Origin: Acidobacteriota bacterium
GTDB lineage: Bacteria > Acidobacteriota > Terriglobia > Terriglobales > Acidobacteriaceae
Reading direction: 5' to 3'
Length of the DNA: 35,733 bases
Assembly (NCBI GenBank): GCA_003225555.1
Contig: QIAM01000074.1
Coordinates: 1 to 35,733 of the forward strand
Part shown: positions 1 to 7,177 of the stretch, in pieces
How the letters are laid out: the number at the start of each line of letters is the position of its first letter
How positions within the stretch are numbered: the stretch's first letter is position 1
Translations under genes and position numbers: made by a program
The notes under the pieces: model-generated
What the model saw: only the letters and a program-made list of their open reading frames with translations
What the model was told of the DNA's origin: nothing
Databases searched by the model: none

Positions 1-1
1 C

Positions 2-637
2 ACGCAAGTCGACGGGCAGGCGAACGTCGCCATTCATGTGCTGCAAGGCGAGCGGGAACTCGCGAAAGACTGCCGCTCGCTGGCGCGCTTCGATCTGCGG
101 GGCGTTCCTCCCATGTCCGCCGGCATGCCGCGCATCGAAGTCAAGTTTCTGATCGACGCCAACGGCATTCTGCACGTCTCGGCACGCGAGCAGCGCAGCG
201 GCAAGGAAGCAGAGATTCAAGTTCAACCGAGCTATGGCCTCACCGACGAACAGGTCGAAGGCATGATTCTCGAGTCGTTCGACAATGCCGAAGAGGATTT
301 CCGGCGTCGTCAGCTCATCGAAGCCCGCAATGAGGCCGCAACGATTGTCGCCGCACTCGACAAAGGAAAGAAGAGCCCGGCCTGGGGCAAGCTCACCACA
401 GACGAGAAAAAGCAGATTGCCAAGATGGAAAAGGCACTAGCGGCGGTGAACGCCGAAGACGACTACCAGGCGATCCGCAAGGCCATCGACGCGTTGAATC
501 AGGTCACGATGCGGCTAGCTGAGTTGATGATGGACACAGCCGTCTCGACGGTACTGAAAGGAAAAACGATGGACCAGGCAGATGTAGGCGAAGGCCCGAC
601 CGCCCCACATCCCGTGTCCAAAGCAGAGTTTGAGTAG
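2..637 (+). CDS. hscA: Fe-S cluster assembly chaperone HscA, C-terminal part (5' end outside window)
   Basis: This is the last ~211 residues of an Hsp70-type chaperone whose reading frame is open from base 2, so the ATPase domain lies off the window. The visible part begins in the substrate-binding beta domain (VAIHVLQGERELAKD, then DCRSLARFDLRGVPP and VSAREQRSGKEAEIQV) and continues into the helical lid. DCRSLARF and the SYGLT segment are typical of HscA rather than DnaK, and the downstream ferredoxin and iscX confirm the isc context. HscA binds the LPPVK motif of the scaffold IscU and, with HscB, drives transfer of the nascent Fe-S cluster in the cytoplasm (family knowledge). The lid is followed by a short tail (KAEFE) without the acidic DnaK terminus. 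A GTG at 38 is internal, not the start. Confidence 0.93.
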   Translation, partial: TQVDGQANVAIHVLQGERELAKDCRSLARFDLRGVPPMSAGMPRIEVKFLIDANGILHVSAREQRSGKEAEIQVQPSYGLTDEQVEGMILESFDNAEEDFRRRQLIEARNEAATIVAALDKGKKSPAWGKLTTDEKKQIAKMEKALAAVNAEDDYQAIRKAIDALNQVTMRLAELMMDTAVSTVLKGKTMDQADVGEGPTAPHPVSKAEFE

Positions 638-643
638 CGTAGC

Positions 644-685
644 GCCGGCGTCTCGCCGGCTGTCGCGAGGGCGTCTCGCCCTCGC
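644..685. repeat. Two adjacent palindromic hairpins (REP-like)
   Basis: Between hscA and fdx lie GCCGGCG-TCT-CGCCGGC (644-660) and GCGAGGGCG-TCT-CGCCCTCGC (665-685). Both are perfect stems with the same TCT loop but different stem sequence, which looks like compensatory copies of one REP-type unit. They may stabilise or attenuate the operon mRNA; no T-run follows, so a classical terminator is unlikely. Confidence 0.8.
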
Positions 686-706
686 AGCGTAAGAACTGAG
701 GCACAT

Positions 707-1120
707 ATGGCAGACGAGAAAACACAAGGCGCCGGCACTGCAACCGAAGAGGCGCCCGGCGAAAATACGGTGCAGATTACCTTCCTGCCGGAAGGCAAGA
801 CCGTCCAGTTCGAGCACGGCAAGCTGCCGTACGAACATCACGGCAAGGAGGAGTCACTGCTCGATGTCGCGCTCAATTTCGGTATCACGCTCGACCACGC
901 CTGCGGCGGCAATTGCGCCTGCACGACATGCCACGTGTGGGTGAAGGAAGGCACCGAACATCTCTCCGAGATGGATGACGACGAGGCCGACCGTCTGGAC
1001 ATGGCCGCCGACCTGCAATTAAACTCGCGTCTCGGCTGCCAGGCCCAAGTCACGAAGCCCGGCAAAGTAGTGGTCGAGATTCCCGCGTGGAATCGGAATT
1101 ACGTTTCGGAAGAACACTGA
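707..1120 (+). CDS. fdx: ISC-type [2Fe-2S] ferredoxin
   Basis: A 137-residue adrenodoxin/ISC-type ferredoxin, the electron carrier of the isc Fe-S assembly pathway. Cysteines 66, 72, 75 and 111 give exactly the C-x5-C-x2-C-x35-C spacing that ligates the [2Fe-2S] cluster in E. coli Fdx; C70 is the extra non-ligand cysteine also seen in that family. The region after the third cysteine (EHLSEMDDDEADRLD) is the acidic partner-binding helix. Compared with E. coli Fdx (~111 aa) there is a ~20-residue low-complexity acidic N-terminal extension. The gene follows hscA after a 69-bp gap holding two hairpins and precedes iscX, the usual hscA-fdx-iscX order. The ATG at 707 has a weak upstream GAGG (699-702). 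Confidence 0.95.
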   Translation: MADEKTQGAGTATEEAPGENTVQITFLPEGKTVQFEHGKLPYEHHGKEESLLDVALNFGITLDHACGGNCACTTCHVWVKEGTEHLSEMDDDEADRLDMAADLQLNSRLGCQAQVTKPGKVVVEIPAWNRNYVSEEH

Positions 1121-1134
1121 AAACCCGGGCTTCA

Positions 1135-1193
1135 GGCTTCGGCTGCCGGGCTTCAGCTCTTGCCGTTCCGGCCGAAGCCCGATAGCCGAAGCC
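1135..1193. repeat. Long imperfect stem-loop in the fdx-iscX gap
   Basis: GGCTTCGGCT-gc-CGGGCTTC (1135-1154) pairs with GAAGCCCG-at-AGCCGAAGCC (1174-1193): 18 of 20 positions complementary, 19-base loop. It fills nearly the whole gap and ends just before the iscX ribosome binding site (AAGGAG, 1199-1204). It belongs to the CGGCTTCAGCCG-type intergenic repeats of this genome. Confidence 0.8.
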
Positions 1194-1208
1194 CCACAAG
1201 GAGCCCCC

Positions 1209-1430
1209 ATGCCCAAATCGCTCACCTGGGACAATCCCGAAGACATCGGCATACTGCTTTCAGAAACTCATCCTGAAATCGATCCGCTCACGATCCGCTT
1301 CACAGACCTGCACCGTTATGTCACCGAACTCCCCGGCTTTGCCGGCGATCCAAAGGCATCTAACGAGGGCAAGCTGGAAGCCATCCAGATGGCCTGGCAT
1401 GAGGAGTTCCAGGACCGCACCCAGGGCTAG
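1209..1430 (+). CDS. iscX: Fe-S assembly protein IscX
   Basis: A 73-residue IscX (YfhJ) protein. The signature LTWDNPEDIGILLSETHP, then DPLTIRFTDLHRYV and an acidic C-terminal helix around MAWHEEF match the family, which is normally ~66 residues. IscX binds the cysteine desulfurase IscS and iron and acts as a regulator or adaptor of cluster assembly in the cytoplasm (family knowledge). A strong ribosome binding site AAGGAGCCCCC lies directly before the ATG. It closes the isc operon; a candidate terminator hairpin occurs at 1593-1622. Confidence 0.95.
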   Translation: MPKSLTWDNPEDIGILLSETHPEIDPLTIRFTDLHRYVTELPGFAGDPKASNEGKLEAIQMAWHEEFQDRTQG

Positions 1431-1592
1431 CTAGCCCGTAGCGCGTACTCGGTTGCCGCCCGCACATGACTCGACAAAAGTTTTACAGGACGGTGACAAC
1501 TCTGCTTTCCGCCTGACTTACTCTGCGTTCATCAGGACCTCGAAAATCCACGAGGATTTCTCTTGGCCCTTCTCTCTCCGGCCAACTGAAGA
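1431..1592. other. Non-coding stretch downstream of iscX
   Basis: Nothing recognisable as a gene is seen. The iscX-galT convergent gap as a whole (1431-1809) holds this unassigned part, a terminator hairpin and a MITE-like element. CTAGCTAGCC sits at the iscX stop and an imperfect palindrome (CGAAAATCCACGAGGATTTCTC) near 1540-1562. Confidence 0.5.
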
Positions 1593-1622
1593 GGGCACGG
1601 CTCCAGCCGTGCCCTATTTTTC
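1593..1622 (+). terminator. Rho-independent-like terminator after iscX
   Basis: GGGCACGGCT-cc-AGCCGTGCCC is a perfect 10-bp stem with a 2-base loop (1593-1614), followed directly by TATTTTTC. It is well placed to end the isc operon. The stem sequence is also that of the genome's CGGCTTCAGCCG repeat family, so it may be a repeat co-opted as a terminator. Confidence 0.7.
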
Positions 1623-1644
1623 TGAATAATCGAGTTTGGCTTTA

Positions 1645-1808
1645 CAGTCTGCTGAAGAACCCTCGACCTACGACGACATTGTTTTGATCTACGACGACGT
1701 TGTTTTGAAAGGGCGCGGCTTCGAGCCGCGCCGTAAGGGCCGCAAAATCACCCGCGGCTTCAGCCGCTGAGGTGGCATCCGCCTGGCAGGAGTTTTTTCA
1801 GCAGACTG
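1645..1808. repeat. MITE-like repeat element with 12-bp terminal inverted repeats
   Basis: CAGTCTGCTGAA (1645-1656) and its exact complement TTCAGCAGACTG (1797-1808) bound a 164-bp non-coding element. Inside are two near-identical 21-bp tandem copies (CTACGACGACATTGTTTTGAT, 1667-1687 and 1688-1708, two differences), a GGCGCGGCT-TCG-AGCCGCGCC hairpin (about 1711-1731) and a GCGGCTTCAGCCGC hairpin (about 1754-1767). The right end touches the galT stop codon at 1810-1812. A related core occurs between mtnA and pyrE near 21850-21930. Confidence 0.75.
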
Positions 1809-1809
1809 C

Positions 1810-2850
1810 TTAGCTCACTGGCGCGGGGACCGGTTCTTCCACATTGGCCTCGCGCAGGAATTTCGCCGCCTCCTCAGGCGGAGTCGGATTGATATAGAAG
1901 CCCGTGCCCCATTCGAATCCGGCGGTCTTCGTCAGCTTTGGCATGAACTCCAGATGCCAGTGATAGTGATCGTTGGTCGGATCCTGCACCGGAGAGCTGT
2001 GAATCACCAGGTTATACGGAGGGTTGTCGAGCACCCGGTCCGCCCTGATCAGCAGGTTCTTCAGGGCCTTTGCCAGGTTCTCGAACATGTGCGAAGACGA
2101 GTTCTCAAACGCCGATTCGTGCTGTTTGGGCAGGATCCAGGTTTCGAACGGGAAGCGCGGGGCGTAGGGGGCCAGGGTCACGAAATTCTCGTTTTCCGCC
2201 ACGATACGAGTGCCGTTGTCCAACTCCTGGCGGATGATGTCGCAGAAAACGCAGCGTTCCTTAAACAGGAAATACTGTTTCGCGCCCTCCAACTCCTGCA
2301 CCACGTTGATGGGAAGAATGGGCAGCGCGATCAGTTGCGAGTGGGCGTGCTCCAACGAGGCTCCCGCAGCCTCGCCATGGTTCTTGAAGAGGAGGATGTA
2401 CTTGAACCGGCGATCTTTCTTCAAATCGAGAATCCGGTCGCGGAAGGTCCACAGAACGTCCTCAATGCGTTTCGGAGGCAGCGTGGCCATGCTGGCGGTG
2501 TGATCCGGAGTCTCGATGATAACTTCATGGGCCCCGACGCCATTCATCCGGTCGAACATTCCCTCAGCCTGGCGATTGAGGCCACCCTCGATTCCGAGGG
2601 CTGGAAACTTGTTGGGCACAACACGGACCGTCCAACCGGGAGTGTCATGTTGGGGAGCAGGTCCTCCGTTCGGGTTGGGACGGTAGGCTTGAATCTCGGG
2701 AGGCGTCTTGGTTTCGTTCCCGTAACAAAAGGGGCAGAAACCCCCTTTGATCTTCAGATTTTCGCGAACAAAATCGGTCGGGCGCTTCGCCCGGTCGGTA
2801 GAGATAATCACCCAGCGGCCAACAATAGGATCTTTTCTCAGCTCAGGCAC
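1810..2850 (-). CDS. galT: Galactose-1-phosphate uridylyltransferase
   Basis: A 346-residue GalT of the Leloir pathway, exchanging UMP between UDP-glucose and galactose-1-phosphate in the cytoplasm. It starts with the typical PELRKDPIVGRWVIIS. A zinc-binding C39-x2-C42 pair (GGFCPFC), the active-site H168-A-H170-S-Q172 with H170 as the expected uridylylated nucleophile, and HYHWH (295-299) in the second HIT-like half are all visible, and the end carries the conserved GTGFYINPTPPEEAA. Length is normal. It lies 40 bp after the yraN-like gene on the same strand, so the two are probably cotranscribed. No galK or galE is in the window. Confidence 0.95.
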   Translation of the reverse strand: MPELRKDPIVGRWVIISTDRAKRPTDFVRENLKIKGGFCPFCYGNETKTPPEIQAYRPNPNGGPAPQHDTPGWTVRVVPNKFPALGIEGGLNRQAEGMFDRMNGVGAHEVIIETPDHTASMATLPPKRIEDVLWTFRDRILDLKKDRRFKYILLFKNHGEAAGASLEHAHSQLIALPILPINVVQELEGAKQYFLFKERCVFCDIIRQELDNGTRIVAENENFVTLAPYAPRFPFETWILPKQHESAFENSSSHMFENLAKALKNLLIRADRVLDNPPYNLVIHSSPVQDPTNDHYHWHLEFMPKLTKTAGFEWGTGFYINPTPPEEAAKFLREANVEEPVPAPVS

Positions 2851-2890
2851 GTATTAAACCCTTTCACGACGCGCACACAAAATGCATATT

Positions 2891-3346
2891 CTACGCCGAC
2901 AGGGAAGCGTTGCGGAAGACCTCGATCTGCGCCGCGCCAGCCCTCGATTGATCAAAGTATACGCTTACTATATCGAACCTCCACTGGCACAGAGGTGGCG
3001 CATGACGCAAGTAATCACGGGCGACGGTCGCGACTTCACGCCGTTTGTGGCGATCGACCGCCGCCTCGGGCGTCTTCACATTGCGTGAGGTGCGCGTCTT
3101 AACCTCCATAAAACAAAGAGGTTCCTGCTCCCAGGCAATCAGATCAGTTTCACCCGGGCAGCGCGGAGAGCGGAAGTTGCGATCGACGACAATGTAACCG
3201 AGCTTCCGCAAATAGAAGTACGCCTCTTCGCCGCGCTCGCCGATGTGCTGGTGTGCCGGTCGCTGGTCGGGCGGTAAGGTTACTCCCGCCGGCCAGTCCA
3301 GACTGCGAATGACTGCGCGCGCGCGTGATGTTCGCAGCGTGCACAC
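2891..3346 (-). CDS. YraN/UPF0102 family endonuclease-like protein
   Basis: The C-terminal ~120 residues match the UPF0102 (YraN) family, whose fold is that of Holliday-junction resolvase-type nucleases: GERGEEAYFYLRKLGYIVV, then GETDLIAWEQEPLCFMEVKTR containing the E-x(n)-D-x(n)-E-V-K core, and the AVDRHKRR helix. The molecular role is not established. The frame is open upstream to an ATG at 3634, but that upstream part runs through a long inverted repeat (3495-3616) and has no family similarity. I therefore prefer the GTG at 3346, giving 151 residues and a start (CTLRTSRARAVIRSLDW) resembling other acidobacterial members. The start is uncertain. Confidence 0.8.
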   Translation of the reverse strand: MCTLRTSRARAVIRSLDWPAGVTLPPDQRPAHQHIGERGEEAYFYLRKLGYIVVDRNFRSPRCPGETDLIAWEQEPLCFMEVKTRTSRNVKTPEAAVDRHKRREVATVARDYLRHAPPLCQWRFDIVSVYFDQSRAGAAQIEVFRNASLSA

Positions 3347-3494
3347 TGTATCCCTCTCGCATTCTAGAGCGCCGCCGCATGCCAGGGATGTGATATCCCT
3401 CACAAAGCGCCCGATCGTCACCGAGGGCCTTCCCAATTCAGCACTGTTCGGGGGAGGGTTCTGAGTTGCATCCCAAGCCCGGTAGCGCAGAACC

Positions 3495-3616
3495 CCTCTG
3501 CGTCCTCTGCGGCCCTTCTCCGCATTCTCTGCGATTCTAGGTTTTGAATTTACGTGATAGCGAAAAAAGGCTTGAATCGCAGAGGTCGCTGAGAAGGGCC
3601 GCAGAGGGCGCGGAGG
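3495..3616. repeat. 122-bp inverted-repeat element with 43-bp arms
   Basis: Arms 3495-3537 and 3574-3616 are complementary over 43 positions except for two single mismatches and a six-base internal bulge. They consist of the low-complexity motif CCTCTGCG / CGCAGAGG plus CTCTGCGATTC / GAATCGCAGAG around a 36-base AT-richer loop. It lies between the phosphoesterase stop and the yraN-like start and would form a very strong RNA hairpin. Confidence 0.85.
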
Positions 3617-3630
3617 AGGCTTTCTCACGC

Positions 3631-4536
3631 TCACTGAAAGAATTCCGTCATGTCGGGCGCGGTCGCCGCGGCGCCGGGAAAATGATTCACGCCGAGGCCG
3701 GCCAGCATGAGGCGTAGAACGCTGGGATGCTGGTACAGCGTCTGCGAGACGAAGTTCTTCTTTGACTTCGAGCTGACGATGACGGTAGCGACGTGTCCGC
3801 CGCCGTGCGCGGTGTCGCCCTGTTCGGCTTCATCGAAGGTAATGATCAGCAAGCCGGAACTCTGAAAAGATGCACTCGATATCAGCGGACCAATGTTCTG
3901 CTGCAACCACCCATCGGCCTGCGCAAGCGAGCCGTCGTGGGCGTCGTTAAGGACATCGGGAATGATGAACGAATACTGCGGCAGGGTGTTGTTGGCGAGG
4001 TCAGAAGCGAACTCCGAGAATGACACAATGTTCGAGGTCTGCGGAGTATTGCCCTGCGTGACGTCGGAGAGGTAAGAGAATGGATTGTGATGGCGCAGAT
4101 ACGGAAAGACATCGGCGCCGGTGTATCCCAAGGACGGGAGGCTCTCGGCATAGCACTTCCAACTCTTGCCCGATTTGCTCAATTCGCGCACCACGTTGTC
4201 GTCCGTGATGGTCCCGGCGAAACTGTTGCTCATGGTTTCCATCTGGCCTGTGGTCAGCATGAGATAGTTCGGCAAGGAGGGATGGGCGTTGCCGTAGTAC
4301 TGCCCGGCCAGACCGTATTGCTGCGACAGTCCGTTCAGGTAGGGCATCGCGGAGTTACCGATGACCTCGGAGAATCCGTGGTTTTCCTCGACCACAATGA
4401 TGACGTGGGCGAACGTTGGCTGGTTGGCCGGAACCGGAGTTTGCGTGTGCCCGCCTCCGCCACAGGCCACCGATAGAACAGCAAGCAAAACCAGAAAGCA
4501 GAATGCGGAAAGCCAAACGGCTCGGACCGGTCGCAA
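3631..4536 (-). CDS. Lipoprotein phosphoesterase (PF04185-type acid phosphatase/phospholipase C-like)
   Basis: A 301-residue exported protein of the phosphoesterase family that includes bacterial phospholipases C and acid phosphatases. A hydrophobic signal (residues 9-24) ends in the lipobox LSVAC with C25 as lipid-modified residue, followed by a glycine-rich linker. Catalytic or metal-site motifs follow in family order: VVEENHGF (49-55), HPSLPNY (85-91), PDVLNDAHDG (193-202) and ITFDEAE (232-238). It probably hydrolyses phosphomonoesters or phospholipids at the cell envelope; the substrate cannot be told from sequence. It may head the minus-strand group ending in galT, although the 43-bp inverted repeat separates it from the next gene. 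Confidence 0.85.
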   Translation of the reverse strand: MRPVRAVWLSAFCFLVLLAVLSVACGGGGHTQTPVPANQPTFAHVIIVVEENHGFSEVIGNSAMPYLNGLSQQYGLAGQYYGNAHPSLPNYLMLTTGQMETMSNSFAGTITDDNVVRELSKSGKSWKCYAESLPSLGYTGADVFPYLRHHNPFSYLSDVTQGNTPQTSNIVSFSEFASDLANNTLPQYSFIIPDVLNDAHDGSLAQADGWLQQNIGPLISSASFQSSGLLIITFDEAEQGDTAHGGGHVATVIVSSKSKKNFVSQTLYQHPSVLRLMLAGLGVNHFPGAAATAPDMTEFFQ

Positions 4537-4598
4537 CGGTGAGACTCCTTCTGGCCAGGGCAGAGGTCAATGTCAAAGCGGCATCTACTTCGTTGCGG

Positions 4599-4997
4599 CT
4601 AGGCCACCTTGCGTTGTTCCACATCATTTTCCTTTACCTTGATTTCCAGGTTCTCGTGCTTGATGTCGAGCCGTAAACGGTTGTAAATGCTCATGTACTG
4701 GTTCGCCACCCAAACCAGGGCGAAGAGCGCGACCAGGTATCCGCGCCAGCCGGTATAGAGCATTTGGAAGCGGGTGATGGCCAGGAATATAGCGGCCACG
4801 TAGTGGCTGAAGCAGTACTCGCAGGTGAACAGATAGAAGAATTTTCGACGCCAGAGGCTGCCAGTCTCGCTGGTCTGGCGCTTGCAGTAGTCGCGCGGCT
4901 CGCGAAAGATCTCTTCGTGCGTGACCGTCCAGGCGATGCAGGCCACGGGAATTGCGAGCATCAGCAGCCACGCCAGTTGCACACGCAGAGGAGGCAT
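4599..4997 (-). CDS. Small membrane protein of unknown function
   Basis: 132 residues with three hydrophobic segments (about 8-25, 65-82 and 84-102) and a charged cytoplasmic-type tail (LDIKHENLEIKVKENDVEQRK). Before the second segment is C59-E-Y-C62 in FTCEYCFSHYV, a motif also found in other uncharacterised bacterial membrane proteins, where the cysteines may bind metal or be redox active (inference). It ends 62 bp upstream of the phosphoesterase start on the same strand, so cotranscription is possible. I do not recognise a specific function. No clear ribosome binding site precedes the ATG. Confidence 0.65.
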   Translation of the reverse strand: MPPLRVQLAWLLMLAIPVACIAWTVTHEEIFREPRDYCKRQTSETGSLWRRKFFYLFTCEYCFSHYVAAIFLAITRFQMLYTGWRGYLVALFALVWVANQYMSIYNRLRLDIKHENLEIKVKENDVEQRKVA

Positions 4998-5075
4998 CCA
5001 ATTTAGGATGCAGAATGTCTACGGAAGTTGGGTACGTCGTTTTGAGCTTGGGTTTCGCCGTTGTTTACAGACTGT

Positions 5076-5273
5076 TTACGCCGCGCGATCGGCAGGCACA
5101 CTCAGCGTGAGCAGGAGAACGGTCAAATCATGAATACGTTCGCGCCGTTGCTCAAAATCGTTCCACTCCCGTTGCGACAGGCCACCGAACGTCTGGGCTT
5201 TTAAGGTCTCCGTCTGTTTCTGGAGCAGCCCCTTAAGTTCATCGCGTACGCGGTCTACGTTCTTAACATCCAT
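5076..5273 (-). CDS. Small charged helical protein, unknown
   Basis: A 65-residue protein rich in charged residues and predicted mostly helical (VDRVRDELKGLLQKQTETLKA, then SQREWNDFEQRRERIHDL). I chose the ATG at 5273 over a TTG six codons upstream. The regular hydrophobic spacing supports a real coiled coil. No family is recognised. Confidence 0.5.
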   Translation of the reverse strand: MDVKNVDRVRDELKGLLQKQTETLKAQTFGGLSQREWNDFEQRRERIHDLTVLLLTLSVPADRAA

Positions 5274-5335
5274 GATATATAGCCGGGACAAGTGGTATCT
5301 CCAGACTACGCAGACGCGCCAAGGTGTGCCATACG

Positions 5336-5352
5336 CTATGTACCGTACATAG
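5336..5352. promoter_or_regulatory. Palindrome, possible operator
   Basis: CTATGTA-ccg-TACATAG is a perfect 7-bp dyad with a 3-bp centre in the divergent gap between the small proteins at 5273 and 5507. AACTAGTT follows near 5388. The symmetry and AT-rich arms resemble a repressor site, but no regulator is adjacent. Confidence 0.3.
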
Positions 5353-5506
5353 CCGGAGTTGGCACTCCAGTAGGCCGTCTTGAACTAACTAGTTGAAGTG
5401 GAGGGAATTACGGTATTGGGACAGGCGGGACAAGAAGAATTGCGCATAGCAAAATCCTTCGCGATCAGGTAATCTGCTCGTCACTCCAAAAGGATATCGA
5501 TATTGC

Positions 5507-5731
5507 ATGAGGCACACAAACGAGCAGGCGCAGGATTTTCAAAAGATGTGCAAGCAGGCGGAGCGCGATCACGAGTCGAAGAAGTTGGTAGTGCTGATCG
5601 AGCGCGTCAAACGCCAACTGGACAATCGCGAACAGGCACCTGAAGTTCAATCGCCAAAACCTCGGGTAGTGGCGGTCACGGCAGGAGGCTTGCCGCGTAC
5701 GCTCAGTCGCTCCTCGTTCTTCGAGCGGTAG
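5507..5731 (+). CDS. Small acidobacterial-type helical protein (paralogue of 19951-20127)
   Basis: 74 residues. The first ~45 (QDFQKMCKQAERDHESKKLV to VLIERVKRQLDNREQ) align without gaps to the protein at 19951-20127: in both, C-x-Q-A-E/A is followed by a leucine-rich helix (LVVLIERVKRQL versus LLVLVQEINRLL). The tail after residue 45 is basic and unrelated. An AAAGGA lies about 14 bases before the ATG. Function unknown; the pair defines a small family present at least twice in this genome. Confidence 0.6.
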   Translation: MRHTNEQAQDFQKMCKQAERDHESKKLVVLIERVKRQLDNREQAPEVQSPKPRVVAVTAGGLPRTLSRSSFFER

Positions 5732-5766
5732 CTTTCTGCTTTCGCGGCCGTCTCTCGCCGGCCGGT

Positions 5767-6087
5767 TCAGGCCGCCTTGGCTTTTTCCTTCCGGATGCGT
5801 TGAGAGAGAATCGGCTTCGCTCGTTCCAGTTCGGCGCGACGGCCGGCGTTGAGACCGCGTCCTCCTCGATTGATGAAGTAGGTCAGCATCCGCATGCCCG
5901 ACCCCGGGCCCTTCGGCGAAACCTTCTTGGAAGCGAGTGCCTTGGCGATCGTAGCCGCGTCCTGGGTAAAGAGACCTTCCGGAGGAAATGTGGAGACGGT
6001 TTTGCCCCCCGCGACCCAACGTTGGTTGCCGCCGGATTTCGATTTGCTGTTGCCGCGCGGGCGGGATTTCTTACCTCTAGTGGCCAT
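5767..6087 (-). CDS. DUF3175 family protein
   Basis: A 106-residue basic protein. After a lysine/arginine/serine-rich N-terminus (MATRGKKSRPRGNSKSKSGG) comes the DUF3175 core: QRWVAGGKTVSTFPPEGLFT, an alanine-rich helix IAKALASKK, SGMRMLTYFINRGGRGL (64-79) and a final charged helix RRAELERAKPILSQRI. DUF3175 proteins are small, uncharacterised and common in soil bacteria. I chose the ATG at 6087 because GGAGAG lies 7 bases upstream and the family begins there; the frame stays open further upstream without similarity. Confidence 0.8.
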   Translation of the reverse strand: MATRGKKSRPRGNSKSKSGGNQRWVAGGKTVSTFPPEGLFTQDAATIAKALASKKVSPKGPGSGMRMLTYFINRGGRGLNAGRRAELERAKPILSQRIRKEKAKAA

Positions 6088-6347
6088 GGGGAAGCTCTCC
6101 TGACTTTTGTGACGCTTGCATCTGAGATGCGCCTGAAAGCCGAAGGTGAGGCTGAGCGGACGACGATTGACCGTCCACCTTGGCCGCTCCTCGAGGCAGG
6201 GCGAGGGGCCAACAAAATTCAGCTGCGTCTTAGGAAAACTTTTCTCTTTCCACAACCTAGTTTTGCGCTAAAATGGCCGAACATTTTTCCGGTGAATTCG
6301 GCTCGGCTAACGGATTTCATCATTTACCTTCCCCCCGGAGGTTGTAG

Positions 6348-6779
6348 ATGTACCGGCCCTATTTGAGTTCCCTGGCGGACTCTCGTTCGTTCCTGGACGT
6401 GGAGTCTCAGCTGCGCAGCCTGACTCAGGATTACGTTACCTCTTTCAATACTGGAAATTACGATCAGGTCGCGACCATGTTCGTGCCCGATGGCGTGTTG
6501 ATGGCGCCTAGCCGTGAAGCCGCGAACGGCAGAAAATGTGTAGAGCGGTTGCTGCGCGACCTCGGCGAGGAAGGTTATAGCGACATGCGCGTGGAGACCA
6601 TACGCGTCGAGAACTCCGGAGACATGGCGATGGAAGTTGGGCGCTATTCAGTGACCATCCGGCAGGCGAACGGGACGCTCATCCCCGAGCGCGGGAAGTA
6701 TGTGAAGGTCTGGCGGCGGCTGGGGGCATGGCTGATCCTGGCCGATTGCTGGAGCAGGAACCCTCCGGTGACTCAGTAG
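6348..6779 (+). CDS. SnoaL/DUF4440-like NTF2-fold protein
   Basis: 143 residues with the pattern of the NTF2-like superfamily: an N-terminal helix LRSLTQDYVTSFNTGNYDQVATMFVPDGVLMAP (about 23-55), a second helix, then strands ending in GKYVKVWRRLGAWLILADCWS. These domains form a small cone-shaped cavity and occur as enzymes, stress proteins or polyketide cyclases, so the substrate is unknown. GGAGG lies 7 bases before the ATG. It is divergent from the DUF3175 gene across 260 bp; TAAAAT at 6269-6274 could be its -10 box. Confidence 0.75.
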   Translation: MYRPYLSSLADSRSFLDVESQLRSLTQDYVTSFNTGNYDQVATMFVPDGVLMAPSREAANGRKCVERLLRDLGEEGYSDMRVETIRVENSGDMAMEVGRYSVTIRQANGTLIPERGKYVKVWRRLGAWLILADCWSRNPPVTQ

Positions 6780-6839
6780 GTTTCTGCGATCCACAATCTT
6801 CACTTGCCGTGCCGGCAAGTCGGGTTTAATCTCCGCAGA

Positions 6840-7034
6840 ATGAATGCCGGTCGCGAACCGATTCGAACCCCGACAGACGATGCCTCATGCGTCGCCGGAG
6901 CGTCAGGCAAGAAAGTAACCACCCTCAGCGCGGCCAATTTCTGTCCGAACTGCTCGGCGCAGCTCACAGAGAGTCGGTGCAAGATGAGCTGTCCGCAGTG
7001 CGGGTTTTATTTGAGCTGCTCGGATTTTTACTGA
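6840..7034 (+). CDS. Small zinc-ribbon protein ending in CSDFY
   Basis: 64 residues from the ATG at 6840; a TTG twelve codons upstream is an alternative. The C-terminal half carries C35-x2-C38, C47, C51-x2-C54 and C60 ([30 protein letters not shown]), a rubredoxin-knuckle-type zinc ribbon with extra cysteines. The protein ends right after the conserved-looking LSCSDFY. I recall similar tiny proteins in acidobacterial genomes, but no function is known to me. An inverted repeat ACTTGCC/GGCAAGT (6802-6820) precedes it. Confidence 0.6.
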   Translation: MNAGREPIRTPTDDASCVAGASGKKVTTLSAANFCPNCSAQLTESRCKMSCPQCGFYLSCSDFY

Positions 7035-7177
7035 AAGCTCGGTCTAGCATTGACTCCAGTTGGCGACGATGTTCAAGGCTTTTTCGAAGAGCCCAAATGC
7101 GAATAGCCTTGGACCTCTCGCGCGTGTTTCACGTGGTAGGGAGTGATCGATAAAATTCGTCCTGAGAAGGAGCACCA

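Noticed and set aside
1209..1430. Possibility that iscX is a random small frame
   Set aside because: Strong family motifs, ribosome binding site and the hscA-fdx-iscX order all support a real gene.
1954..3102. Long open frame opposite galT
   Set aside because: It is antisense to a clear GalT with intact motifs and extends into the yraN-like gene; its translation has no recognisable domain and arises from GC-rich codon bias.
2891..3634. 247-residue version of the yraN-like protein from the ATG at 3634
   Set aside because: The extra ~95 residues are encoded by the 122-bp hairpin element and unrelated DNA; family members are about 120-150 residues long.
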